NCBI RefSeq assembly: GCF_000348685.1
Contig: NZ_ANLA01000005.1
Location: forward strand, 1-64,000
Direction: 5' to 3'
From: Xanthomarina gelatinilytica
GTDB taxonomy: Bacteria; Bacteroidota; Bacteroidia; Flavobacteriales; Flavobacteriaceae
DNA length: 64,000 nucleotides
Each line of letters opens with the position of its first letter. Position 1 is the stretch's first letter. Under the pieces are notes generated by a model. The model did no database searches. It was not told the DNA's origin and worked only from the letters and a program-made list of their open reading frames with translations. The position numbers and the translations under genes are program-made. Shown in pieces: positions 16,934-26,125 of the stretch.

Positions 16934-19900
16934 ATGGCCACACCCAACCAATTCAACGAAATATTACAAGACTATAGAAACTTATCATTTTCTGAAAGAG
17001 ATAAGGGAGATAGATTTGAAAGATTAATGCAGGCATACTTACAAACAGACCCAACATATTCAAACACTTTAAAATATGTTTGGATGTGGAATGAGTTTCC
17101 TGGCAAAAAGGATTTTGGTGGAAAAGATACAGGTATTGATTTAGTGGCTCTAACTTTTGAAGGTGACTATTGGGCAATACAATGTAAATGTTTTGCTGAA
17201 AACGGAAGAATAAACAAAGCGGAAGTAGATTCATTTTTATCTACTTCAAGTCGAGATTTTAAAAACGACCAATTACAAACCATTAGTTTCTCAAAACGTA
17301 TTTGGGTTTCAACTACTAATAATTGGAGTAGTAATGCAGAGGAAACAATAAAAAATCAAAACCCACCTGTAACAAGAATAAACCTAACAGATTTACAACA
17401 AGCACCAGTTGAATGGGAAAGACTTCAAAAAGGTATTACAGGGGATTTAGCCAGAACAGATAAAAAAACACTTTTCAAACATCAAGAGGAAGCGTTAAAC
17501 AAAACACACGAACATTTTAAAGAAAATGATCGTGGTAAATTAATAATGGCTTGTGGTACAGGTAAAACGTTTACTTCTTTGCGAATAGCCGAAAACGAAA
17601 CCAACAATAGTGGTTTAGTATTGTTTTTAGTGCCATCAATAGCCTTATTAGGTCAAACATTGCGTGAATGGACATCTGATGCTAATGAACCAATTAAACC
17701 TATTTGTATTTGTTCAGATTCAAGAATAACAAGACAAAGAGGAAATAATGATGATGATTCAGATTTTAGCGTTGTTGATTTAGCCTATCCTGCATCAACA
17801 GACCCTAATAGTGTTATCAAACAGTTTAAAGCAATAGATAGAACTACTAAAAAAGGTATGACTGTAGTTTTCTCTACGTATCAATCCATAGATGTTATTG
17901 CCAATGCACAAAGACACTTATTAAACGAGAATAACAACAATGCAATTTTCGATTTAATTATTTGTGATGAAGCACACCGTACAACAGGTGTAACTTTAGC
18001 TGGTAATGATGAATCTGCATTTGTAAAAGTTCACGATAACGAGTTTTTACAAGCCAATAAAAGGCTTTATATGACTGCTACACCTCGTTTATTTAGCGAT
18101 GATTCCAAATCAAAAGCTGATATGAATGATGCTGTAATTTGTTCTATGGATGATGAAACTAAATACGGAATAGAAATGTATCGTATTGGTTTTGGTGAAG
18201 CTGTAGAAAGAGGCTTATTAACCGATTATAAAGTTTTGGTACTAACATTAAGTGAAAATGATATACCAAGTGCAGTTCAAAAAATGGTTGCTAATTCTGA
18301 AAATGAAATCAATTCTGATGATGCTTCTAAATTAATTGGTTGTTTAAATGCACTTTCAAAACAAGTATTAGGCGATAACGGATTGATAAAGGAAGTTGAC
18401 CCAGAACCAATGAAACGTGCTGTTGCTTTCTGTCAAAACATCAAAATTTCTAAAAAAATAACCAATACATTTAATGATACTTCAGATGTTTATTTAGATT
18501 CTGTAGAACCAAGCCAAAGAGAAAAATTAGTAAATGTATCATCAAACCATATTGATGGTAGTATGAATGCGCCACAACGTGATGAATTATTAGGCTGGCT
18601 TAAATCTCAATCTGCCGATTCAAACGAATGTAGAATATTAACCAATGTACGTTGTTTAAGTGAAGGAGTAGATGTACCATCATTAGATGCAGTATTATTC
18701 CTTTCTGCTCGTAATTCACAAGTAGATGTAGTTCAGTCCGTAGGTCGTGTAATGCGTAAATCACCAGGGAAAAATTATGGGTATATCATTATTCCTGTGG
18801 TGGTTCCTTCCGATGTTGAACCTTCAAAAGCATTAGATGATAATGATAGATTCCGAGTTGTTTGGTCAGTATTAAACGCCTTACGTGCTCACGATGATAG
18901 ATTTAATGCTACCATTAATAAAATAGACCTAAATAAAAAGAAACCTGATAATATTTTAGTTGGTGGCGTTACTCACGGAATAGATGGTGTAGATGATGCA
19001 GAATCTACCAAAGCTACCAAAGAAATCAACAACCAATTACAAATGCAGTTTGAACAACTGCAATCTGTAGTGTACGCTAAAATGGTTCAAAAGGTTGGTG
19101 ATAGAGTGTATTGGGAAAAATGGGCAAGAGATGTAGCAAAAATTGCTGAAAACCAAATAGACCGAATAAACAATCTTATTAATAGAGAGCCTAAATATCA
19201 AAAGGCATTTAATAAATTTTTAAAAGGACTTCAAAAGAATATCAACCCTTCAATTTCAGAAAGTCAGGCAGTAGAAATGTTATCACAACATATCATTACA
19301 AAACCTGTTTTCGAAGCATTATTTAAAGGCTATTCTTTTGTGAAAAACAATGCTATTTCAACATCTATGCAAACAATGTTAGATGTTTTGGAAGACCAAG
19401 CATTAGATAAAGATGCAGAAACATTAGATAAATTCTACCAATCGGTTAAAAAACGTGCAGAGGGTATTGATAATGCAGAGGGTAAACAGCGTATAATAAT
19501 CGAGTTATACGATAAGTTCTTTAAAACTGCTTTCCCTAAAATGGTGGAACAATTAGGTATTGTTTATACACCTGTTGAAGTGGTAGATTTTATTATCCAT
19601 TCTGTTAACGATGTCTTACAAAAAGAATTCAACCGTTCTATTTCAGATGAAAACGTACATATTTTAGACCCATTTACAGGTACAGGAACATTCATAACTC
19701 GTTTATTACAAAGTGGCTTAATTAGACAAGAAGATTTATACCGTAAATACACCAAAGAGTTGCATGCCAACGAAATCGTTTTACTGGCTTATTACATAGC
19801 TGCTGTAAATATTGAAAATGCTTTTCACGACCAAATAGAGCAAGAAGAATCAGAATACACACCTTTTGATGGTATAGTATTAACAGATACCTTCCAATTA

Positions 19901-21814
19901 GGCGAAAGTGATAGTGATGTATTGTTTTCTGATATGTTTCCTGAAAACTCAAAACGTTTAGAAGAACAACGTAGAGGTCCTATAAGAGTAATTATGGGCA
20001 ATCCACCTTATTCAGTTGGTCAAAAATCGGCTAATGATAATGCTGAAAATCAAAAATATGAGAAATTAGATAAAAGAATTGCGGTTACATATGCAAAATA
20101 TACAAGTGCAACCAACAAAAACTCTCTTTATGATTCTTATATAAAAGCTTTTCGTTGGAGCACAGATAGATTAGACCCCAAAAACGGGGGTGTTATAGGA
20201 TTTATAACAAATTCAGGTTGGTTAGATGGTAATTCTCATGATGGCTTTAGAAAAAGTTTAGAAAACGAATTCTCTAATATTTATGTAATCAATTTAAGAG
20301 GAGCAATTAGAGGAAAATCAGGAGAGTCTGCAAGAAAAGAAGGTAATAATATATTTGACATATTAACAGGTGTCGCTGTTGTTTTATTAGTAAAGAAACC
20401 AAACCATAATGAAAAGGCAAATATTTACTATTTTCAACTTGATGATTATTTAAGTAAATTAGAAAAGCTTTCCTTTTTAAATAAATCAAATTCTTTTATT
20501 AATTTAAAAAATGAATGGAAAAAAATCAGGCCTAATTCAGATAATGACTGGATTAACCAAAGAAATAGTCTTTTTAAAGATTTTATAGGGCTTGGAGATA
20601 AGAAAACTAAAAACAAAATAAATACTTTTTGGTTGAAAAATTATTCAAATGGTATTAAAACAAATAGAGATGTTTGGTGCTTTAATTCAAGTCAGCATAA
20701 GTTAGCATCTAATATTTCAGGAACTATCGATGTTTATAATTCTGTAACTTCTGAATATTCGGAGAAAGCTTTAAAACATACAATTCAAGAGGTTAAAAAT
20801 TTTATTCCATTAGACGAAAAAAGAATCAGCTGGTCTGGTAATTTGCAAAATGGTGTTTTAAGAAATAAAAAAATAAGATATAAGAATTATTCATTAACAA
20901 AATCATTGTATAGACCTTTTTTTAAACAGTTTTTTTATTATGACAAAATGCTCAATGAAAGAAGGTATTTAATGCCAAAAATATTTCCAAACAAGGAGCT
21001 TAATAACATATTAATTTGCGTTTCTGGCATTGGAGTTGCAAAAGACTTTAGTGTTTTAATAACTAATATTATTCCTGATTTAGAATTAGTTGGAAAGTCT
21101 CAAACCTTCCCTCTATATTATTACGAAGAAAAAGAACAAGTACAAGGCAGTTTATTTGATGCAGCAAGTGAATCTAAATATATTCGTAGAGATGGTGTAA
21201 GTGATTTTATTTGGGAACGTGCCAAAAAACAATATGGTAAGTCAGTAACTAAAGAAGATATTTTCTATTATGTGTACGGTATTCTACATAGTCCAGATTA
21301 CAGAGAAACTTTTGCAAACGACCTTAAAAAAATGTTACCTCGCATTCCTTTAGTAGATAAACCAAAAGACTTTAAAGCCTTTAGTGATGCAGGTAGAAAA
21401 TTAGCAGAATTACACATCAATTATGAATCTGTAGAAGAATATAAAGGTGTTGCGGTACAATTACCAGAAGACCAACTTCAAATGGATGCTTATGAGTTTT
21501 ATAATGTCACAAAATTACGTTTCCCTAAAAAAGACCAAAAAGAAACCATCATTTATAATTCTCGTATAAAAATCACAAGCATACCAGAAAAAGCATATGA
21601 ATACGTTGTAAATGGTAAATCTGCTATCGAGTGGATAATGGATAGATACCAAGTATCAATAGATAAAAAATCAGGTATTAAAAACGACCCTAACGATTGG
21701 AGTAAAGAAGTAGAAAACCCACGCTACATTTTAGACCTCATATTGAGTATTATTAACGTAAGTGTCCAAACCGTAGATATAGTAAACGATTTACCAAAAT
21801 TAGAATTTGAATAA
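16934..21814 (+). CDS. Single-chain type ISP restriction-modification enzyme
   Basis: 1626 aa, the size of type ISP enzymes such as LlaGI, which combine nuclease, DNA translocase, adenine methyltransferase and target recognition in one chain. In order: Mrr-like PD-(D/E)XK nuclease (Asp69 in TGIDL, Gln83-Cys84-Lys85 in AIQCKC); SF2 helicase with Walker A ACGTGKT (206-212), DEAH box (345-348), TATP (381-384) and motif VI QSVGRVMR (601-608); a helical coupler about 690-850; gamma-class N6-adenine methyltransferase with DPFTGTGT (912-919) and NPPY (1023-1026); then target-recognition region to the end. All key residues are intact. Preceded by 288 bp of AT-rich DNA without a gene. The next gene overlaps its stop, so this heads an operon. 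Confidence 0.94.
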   Translation: MATPNQFNEILQDYRNLSFSERDKGDRFERLMQAYLQTDPTYSNTLKYVWMWNEFPGKKDFGGKDTGIDLVALTFEGDYWAIQCKCFAENGRINKAEVDSFLSTSSRDFKNDQLQTISFSKRIWVSTTNNWSSNAEETIKNQNPPVTRINLTDLQQAPVEWERLQKGITGDLARTDKKTLFKHQEEALNKTHEHFKENDRGKLIMACGTGKTFTSLRIAENETNNSGLVLFLVPSIALLGQTLREWTSDANEPIKPICICSDSRITRQRGNNDDDSDFSVVDLAYPASTDPNSVIKQFKAIDRTTKKGMTVVFSTYQSIDVIANAQRHLLNENNNNAIFDLIICDEAHRTTGVTLAGNDESAFVKVHDNEFLQANKRLYMTATPRLFSDDSKSKADMNDAVICSMDDETKYGIEMYRIGFGEAVERGLLTDYKVLVLTLSENDIPSAVQKMVANSENEINSDDASKLIGCLNALSKQVLGDNGLIKEVDPEPMKRAVAFCQNIKISKKITNTFNDTSDVYLDSVEPSQREKLVNVSSNHIDGSMNAPQRDELLGWLKSQSADSNECRILTNVRCLSEGVDVPSLDAVLFLSARNSQVDVVQSVGRVMRKSPGKNYGYIIIPVVVPSDVEPSKALDDNDRFRVVWSVLNALRAHDDRFNATINKIDLNKKKPDNILVGGVTHGIDGVDDAESTKATKEINNQLQMQFEQLQSVVYAKMVQKVGDRVYWEKWARDVAKIAENQIDRINNLINREPKYQKAFNKFLKGLQKNINPSISESQAVEMLSQHIITKPVFEALFKGYSFVKNNAISTSMQTMLDVLEDQALDKDAETLDKFYQSVKKRAEGIDNAEGKQRIIIELYDKFFKTAFPKMVEQLGIVYTPVEVVDFIIHSVNDVLQKEFNRSISDENVHILDPFTGTGTFITRLLQSGLIRQEDLYRKYTKELHANEIVLLAYYIAAVNIENAFHDQIEQEESEYTPFDGIVLTDTFQLGESDSDVLFSDMFPENSKRLEEQRRGPIRVIMGNPPYSVGQKSANDNAENQKYEKLDKRIAVTYAKYTSATNKNSLYDSYIKAFRWSTDRLDPKNGGVIGFITNSGWLDGNSHDGFRKSLENEFSNIYVINLRGAIRGKSGESARKEGNNIFDILTGVAVVLLVKKPNHNEKANIYYFQLDDYLSKLEKLSFLNKSNSFINLKNEWKKIRPNSDNDWINQRNSLFKDFIGLGDKKTKNKINTFWLKNYSNGIKTNRDVWCFNSSQHKLASNISGTIDVYNSVTSEYSEKALKHTIQEVKNFIPLDEKRISWSGNLQNGVLRNKKIRYKNYSLTKSLYRPFFKQFFYYDKMLNERRYLMPKIFPNKELNNILICVSGIGVAKDFSVLITNIIPDLELVGKSQTFPLYYYEEKEQVQGSLFDAASESKYIRRDGVSDFIWERAKKQYGKSVTKEDIFYYVYGILHSPDYRETFANDLKKMLPRIPLVDKPKDFKAFSDAGRKLAELHINYESVEEYKGVAVQLPEDQLQMDAYEFYNVTKLRFPKKDQKETIIYNSRIKITSIPEKAYEYVVNGKSAIEWIMDRYQVSIDKKSGIKNDPNDWSKEVENPRYILDLILSIINVSVQTVDIVNDLPKLEFE

Positions 21815-22254
21815 TGTATAAACCTGTTAAAATTGAAGTATGTCTGGTAAACCTCTTGCTTGAAGAATATAAGCAAAATTGTATTTATGAAGATTTAAAG
21901 GAAAAAGGGATTGATATTGAAAATTTATTAATTGATAACTTTGAAATTGTTTTAGACATTATAGGTTTTCCAAGAGAGAAAACTTTCAAATATGATATCT
22001 CTAAATTAGATGCAATTGAAATTGATATACAGACGGGTGAGCCTATGAAGGAAGTATATTTTGAAAGAAATCATTTATATTATGCATTTGAAGATGTTCT
22101 TGGCTCAATAAAGAAAGTTCAACACATTGAGGTTTTAGATTCTGGTCTAAAATTAAAAGAATATGTTGATTTACAATTAGCTCATCAAAAGTTTACTGAT
22201 TTTGTAGAATGGCTGTTTATTGCTTTTGAAGATTTTAAAAATTCTATTAAATAA
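21814..22254 (+). CDS. Unknown 146-aa protein coupled to the ISP enzyme
   Basis: Acidic 146-aa protein with no signal peptide or membrane segment and no family that I recognise. Its ATG shares one base with the TAA of the ISP gene, and only 2 bp separate it from xseA, so translation must be coupled on both sides. The sequence alternates helical (CLVNLLLEEYKQNCIYEDLKEK) and short beta stretches, ending in an aromatic helix (FTDFVEWLFIAFEDF). Candidate accessory or control protein for the restriction system; this is inferred from position only. Confidence 0.7.
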   Translation: MYKPVKIEVCLVNLLLEEYKQNCIYEDLKEKGIDIENLLIDNFEIVLDIIGFPREKTFKYDISKLDAIEIDIQTGEPMKEVYFERNHLYYAFEDVLGSIKKVQHIEVLDSGLKLKEYVDLQLAHQKFTDFVEWLFIAFEDFKNSIK

Positions 22255-22256
22255 AA

Positions 22257-23657
22257 ATGTCAACCCTACCAACATATTTTTCATTATCTAAAATCCTAAA
22301 TAGGGTTAAAACGATAATTGATGAAAATGTAGCAGGTAAAGAATTTTGGTTAAAAGTTGAAATCGCAAATATTAATTTCCATAGATCAGGTCATATTTAC
22401 CTTGAATTAGCCGAAAATCAAAATGGAAATACCATAGCAAAGTGTAGGGCTATGATATGGAGTTATAATGTTCCTCAAATACGTCAAGTATTAGGAAAAG
22501 ATTACAACAACATATTAAAAAAAGGTAATGAAATTTTATGCTATACTAATATTAAGTTTGATACAACCTATGGTTTAAGTCTATTAATAACCAATGTTAA
22601 TTTAGAATTTGCAGTTGGTCAAATAGAAAAGAAACGTCAAGAAACAATCGATAGATTGAAAAAGGAAGGTTTAATAGATTTAAACAAAAGAATCCAAGTT
22701 CCTTTAGTAATAACAAGTATAGCGGTAATAGCTTCTAAAAACACTTCTGGTTATCAAGACTTCATTAAAAATATTCAAGATAACCAATATGGCTATAAAT
22801 ATAACGTAGAGATTTTTTCATCAGCTGTTCAAGGAAGTGGTGCAGAAATCGAAATCTTAAATAGACTTAAAACAATCAATCAAAAAAAATACGATTGTGT
22901 TGTAATTATAAGAGGTGGTGGTTCTAAAATGGATTTAGATATTTTTAATTCTTATGAAATATCTAAACAAGTCAGTCAAATGCAAAGTGCTGTTTTTTCT
23001 GGTATAGGTCACGAAACAGATATTACAGTATTAGATTTTGCTTCCAACAAAGCATTTAAAACACCCACAGAAGTATCAAATTATATAGTAAATAAAACCT
23101 ATGATTTTGAAAAAAGAATTATAAATAATTATGAATTGATTTTTGAGCGTTATAATAAGTTAATCGATAGGAAATTTAGTGATTTAAAACTGTTTACAGA
23201 GGGGATTGCTAATGCATCAAATAGTTTTACACGTTTACGCAGAGGAGCATTACACACGCTTATGAATCGTATTGTGTCAAGCACCAATTTATTGATTAAT
23301 CAAGAAAATAATAAGTTATCACTTATCAATCAGGAAAATTTACAACAGAGTAAAAGATTAGTAAATAATCAAAAGGAATCAATATTTAAACATTCTGAAA
23401 TGCTCGGTATTCTAATTGAGAAAGTTATCAATAATGAAAGAGCTTATCTAACTAATGCATTGGTGTTAATATCATCAAGTAGCCCTAAAACAATCTTAAA
23501 TAGAGGTTTTACAATACCAAGAGTTGATGGAAGCCTATACACAGGTCAAGAATTATCTAAAGACACAATAATCAAATTAGAATTTAAAGATTCGGTTATA
23601 GTAACTAAATACGTTAAAAAGGAAAAACAATGGAAAATAAACCCCTTTCAGAGTTAA
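22257..23657 (+). CDS. xseA: Exonuclease VII large subunit
   Basis: 466 aa, usual XseA length. Exonuclease VII cuts single-stranded DNA from both ends. An N-terminal OB domain (about 5-110, TYFSLSKILNRVKTII, WLKVEIANINFH) is followed by the catalytic domain, where the residues equivalent to E. coli Asp155, Arg205, His238 and Asp241 are seen as Asp168 (SGYQDF), Arg219 (IIRGGGSKMDLDIFN), His252 and Asp255 (GIGHETDITVLDFASN). The coiled-coil region follows (about 275-420), then the C-terminal RGFT/IPRVDG segment. Overlaps xseB by 28 bp. Being inside the tRNA-Phe element, it is probably an extra copy; the housekeeping copy is not in this window. Confidence 0.95.
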   Translation: MSTLPTYFSLSKILNRVKTIIDENVAGKEFWLKVEIANINFHRSGHIYLELAENQNGNTIAKCRAMIWSYNVPQIRQVLGKDYNNILKKGNEILCYTNIKFDTTYGLSLLITNVNLEFAVGQIEKKRQETIDRLKKEGLIDLNKRIQVPLVITSIAVIASKNTSGYQDFIKNIQDNQYGYKYNVEIFSSAVQGSGAEIEILNRLKTINQKKYDCVVIIRGGGSKMDLDIFNSYEISKQVSQMQSAVFSGIGHETDITVLDFASNKAFKTPTEVSNYIVNKTYDFEKRIINNYELIFERYNKLIDRKFSDLKLFTEGIANASNSFTRLRRGALHTLMNRIVSSTNLLINQENNKLSLINQENLQQSKRLVNNQKESIFKHSEMLGILIEKVINNERAYLTNALVLISSSSPKTILNRGFTIPRVDGSLYTGQELSKDTIIKLEFKDSVIVTKYVKKEKQWKINPFQS

Positions 23658-23839
23658 CTTATGAAGAAGCTTCAAAAGAACTCGAATCAATTCTTGAAAA
23701 ATTAAGAAATGATGAAGTAAGTATTGATAAATTAGAAAAGGTTGTTACCAGAGCAGCAGCACTATCAAAACTTTGTCAAGACAAACTACGCAACACCGAA
23801 CAAAAAGTACAAGACATAATCGACAAACTTGGCTTATAA
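23630..23839 (+). CDS. xseB: Exonuclease VII small subunit
   Basis: 69 aa, typical of XseB: LTYEEASKELESILEKLRND, LDKLEKVV-type helix and TEQKVQDIIDKL, a helical hairpin that wraps the large subunit. Several small subunits bind each large subunit. It starts inside the end of xseA in another frame. A 140-bp gap without a gene follows, so the downstream protease may have its own promoter. Confidence 0.93.
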   Translation: MENKPLSELTYEEASKELESILEKLRNDEVSIDKLEKVVTRAAALSKLCQDKLRNTEQKVQDIIDKLGL

Positions 23840-23979
23840 ATTGAATATCAAGGAATTAAGGATTTAAGGAAAATATCTATTTTCATCTTCAGTTCAATAT
23901 TCCTATATTATAATATAAATACTGATAAATGTGTATATTGTTACTGCTTTAACACACATGTTACTTTAAAAATAAAACT

Positions 23980-24975
23980 ATGCTTAAAGACAGAATTGAA
24001 AATTACAAAAAGTTAGAGAAGTTAAGAAATTCCAAATTACTTGTTTATTGCACAAGCGATAGGCCAAAAGCTGAAACAAATATTGGGAGTGACATTCTTG
24101 GGCCTTTTGCTGACCATTTGGACAAAATAGGCGATGTTGAAAAAATCACTCTTTTTATTTATTCAAACGGCGGTAGTACTTTAGCCGGTTGGAGTTTGGC
24201 AAATTTAATTAGAAGTTTCTGTAAAGATTTTGAGGTAATCGTACCTTTCAGATGTCAAAGTGCAGCTACTCTAATAAGTCTTGGAGCGAATAGAATTGTT
24301 ATGACAAAACAAGGTACATTAGGGCCAATTGATCCAAGCACTAATGGATTAATGAATCCTCAAATAAATATTAATGGACAGAATATTAGAGTTCCTGTTA
24401 GTGTTGAACATATAAATGGATACCTTGAAATGGCTAAACAAGATTTTAATATCACAAGACCAGAAGATTTGAGTAACGTATATTTGAAGTTAACTGATAA
24501 AATTCATCCACTTTCTTTAGGTGACGTATATAAATCAAAAGCACAAATACAAATGTTAGCAGAAAAACTACTTAATTACCATGATATTAAACCTGAAAAC
24601 ATAGCCAAAGTAGTTAATTTTTTATGTTCTGAATCAGGTAGTCATGACTATACTATTTATAGAAAGGAGGCAAAAGAAGAATTAGGTTTGAATGTTGAAA
24701 AACCTAATGATGAATTATATTCAGTCATAAAAGCAATTTATAAAGATATAGAAGGAGAAATGGAGTTAAAAGTTCCGTTTAACCCTAATGTATTATTAGC
24801 AACTTCTAATCCTTATAATTATTCTATGCGACGAGCATTAATTGAAAGTACAGAAGGTGGATGCGATGTGTTTTTAAGTCAAGGGACATTAACCAAACAA
24901 AATCTACAGAATGGGCAAATTGCTGTAAGTGATAATAGAACCTTTGAAGCTTGGAAACATGAAAATTTAGTTTAA
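23980..24975 (+). CDS. SDH-family Clp-fold serine protease
   Basis: 331-aa cytoplasmic protein of the ClpP/crotonase superfamily, closest in pattern to SDH (serine dehydrogenase-proteinase) family members. Seen: KITLFIYSNGGSTLAGWSLA (oxyanion strand and GG turn), RCQSAATLISLGANRIVMT with the probable nucleophile Ser94, and GTLGPIDPSTNG. No signal peptide or membrane segment, which argues against SppA. The C-terminal 60 residues (LLATSNPYNYSMRRALIEST, FLSQGTLTKQ) are not part of the core fold. Such proteases turn up in defence islands. Its target is unknown. Confidence 0.83.
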   Translation: MLKDRIENYKKLEKLRNSKLLVYCTSDRPKAETNIGSDILGPFADHLDKIGDVEKITLFIYSNGGSTLAGWSLANLIRSFCKDFEVIVPFRCQSAATLISLGANRIVMTKQGTLGPIDPSTNGLMNPQININGQNIRVPVSVEHINGYLEMAKQDFNITRPEDLSNVYLKLTDKIHPLSLGDVYKSKAQIQMLAEKLLNYHDIKPENIAKVVNFLCSESGSHDYTIYRKEAKEELGLNVEKPNDELYSVIKAIYKDIEGEMELKVPFNPNVLLATSNPYNYSMRRALIESTEGGCDVFLSQGTLTKQNLQNGQIAVSDNRTFEAWKHENLV

Positions 24976-24987
24976 ATTTGTAAACCA

Positions 24988-25176
24988 ATGGATTCACAAA
25001 ACAAATATTACGAAACAGGTTCAAATCCATATTACTTGAATTTGAATAATACTGCGATAGAAATCACAAACCTTCAAGATTCTACTAATCCTGAATACGG
25101 TTTTATGAATCATTTGAATAGTCATATTTTAATTCAAAATCCTACACTGATTGTTGACACATCAGAAAATGGTTAG
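24988..25176 (+). CDS. Small unknown ORF after the protease gene
   Basis: 62 codons, 12 bp after the protease stop on the same strand. Rich in Asn, Tyr, Thr and Ser, no hydrophobic segment. Close spacing and protein-like composition suggest a real gene, but no family or motif is visible. It could be a substrate, inhibitor or cap of the protease. Low certainty. Confidence 0.45.
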   Translation: MDSQNKYYETGSNPYYLNLNNTAIEITNLQDSTNPEYGFMNHLNSHILIQNPTLIVDTSENG

Positions 25177-25303
25177 TACAGCCTCTTACTCCTTACAGTA
25201 GTCCCAACTATTACAATATGTAGTGCAGGTAATAAGGTGTTCGTCAGTCGTTCCATTTTGTTCCATAAAACATATCTGCAAGCCAATTATCTAATTTACG
25301 TTA

Positions 25304-25432
25304 TTACGCACAAAGGAAAGCTTTTTCTATATCAATAATAGTTTCAAATTCAAGGGCTTGCATATACCATAAATAGTACCACTGCGGCGACACGTCCTCG
25401 TTGGCACTATTTATTTGTTTTATTACACACAT
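25304..25432 (-). CDS. 42-aa ORF with strong ribosome-binding site
   Basis: On the minus strand AAGGAGAGA directly precedes an ATG at 25432; the frame runs 42 codons to a double stop (TAA TAA). The product is acidic to neutral and protein-like, including NEDVSPQWYYLWYMQALEFE and a final TIIDIEKAFLCA. A stable hairpin lies about 30-80 nt upstream of the start on the same strand. A Shine-Dalgarno this clear is rare in Bacteroidota, so the ORF deserves notice, but no family is known to me. Confidence 0.5.
   Translation of the reverse strand: MCVIKQINSANEDVSPQWYYLWYMQALEFETIIDIEKAFLCA
25370..25413. repeat. 12-bp inverted repeat
   Basis: TAAATAGTACCA pairs with TGGCACTATTTA (11 of 12 positions) around a G+C-rich 20-nt loop. 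It lies inside the 42-aa minus-strand ORF. Confidence 0.6.
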
Positions 25433-25460
25433 TCTCTCCTTCCTCACCCGTAGCTACTTT

Positions 25461-25511
25461 TGTACCCAAACCCAATAAGGTTTCGCTACGCGAGTTTTTT
25501 TATTGGGTACA
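25461..25511. repeat. Nested hairpin upstream of the 42-aa ORF
   Basis: CCCAATAA (25471-25478) pairs with TTATTGGG (25500-25507); TGTACCC just outside can pair with GGGTACA as an alternative, and TCGCTACGCGA forms an inner hairpin. Two mutually exclusive outer pairings exist, as in leader switches, but a switch is only a guess. Confidence 0.5.
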
Positions 25512-26084
25512 ACCGCTACTTAATGTTATGCGAGCCTGCGGGTCGCTTCGGGCAAAACCCACATGATTTTATCTTTTAAAGTTTATTAATAACATAATTG
25601 AAAAAACCTAAATTCAATTACATCTGATTTAAGGAAGCATGTGGGTCTGCGGGTGTCACATTTTTTGAACCAATTCAATGGCAAATAAGATAACCGCAAT
25701 ACTGCTAAAGAATATTTAATAACTGCATTAACAAAACTTACAATTAACATCAACCTGAATTTCCATTCACATTGCGGTTTATCCCATTTGCTGTCAATAA
25801 GCAAGAGCAACTCATTCAGTCGGCAATTCCATCCACGCTAAATAGTTTTTACATTACGGTTTTGCTATTGGATAAATCCATAAAAACCCTCAAACCCTTA
25901 AATCCTCAATACTCTTTTAATTACGTAAACGCAAAACCTTAAAAGAAAACTATTCTCAAAACCTTCCATTGCCTCTTTCAATCCCTGCACTTGCCTAAAC
26001 TTGATTATGTCGTAATATCCATAAAGTATCGTCTGACTACATAAAAAATCAAAAAATCCGCCACCCTTGCGGTAAACCGTAGCT

Positions 26085-26125
26085 GTGGTACGCACTTTTG
26101 CGAAAATGCAACGTGCTATTACCAC
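26085..26125. repeat. Compound hairpin
   Basis: GTGGTA (26085-26090) pairs with TACCAC (26120-26125), GCAC with GTGC inside it, and TTGC with GCAA at the top around a 6-nt loop. Three stacked helices with small bulges look more like a folded RNA than a terminator. Confidence 0.55.

Noticed and set aside
16934-21814. Separate type I HsdR plus HsdM genes, or BREX/DISARM components
   Set aside because: Nuclease, helicase, methylase and target region are in one uninterrupted frame, which fits type ISP and no multi-gene system. No PglX/PglZ, DrmA/DrmB or HsdS gene is present.
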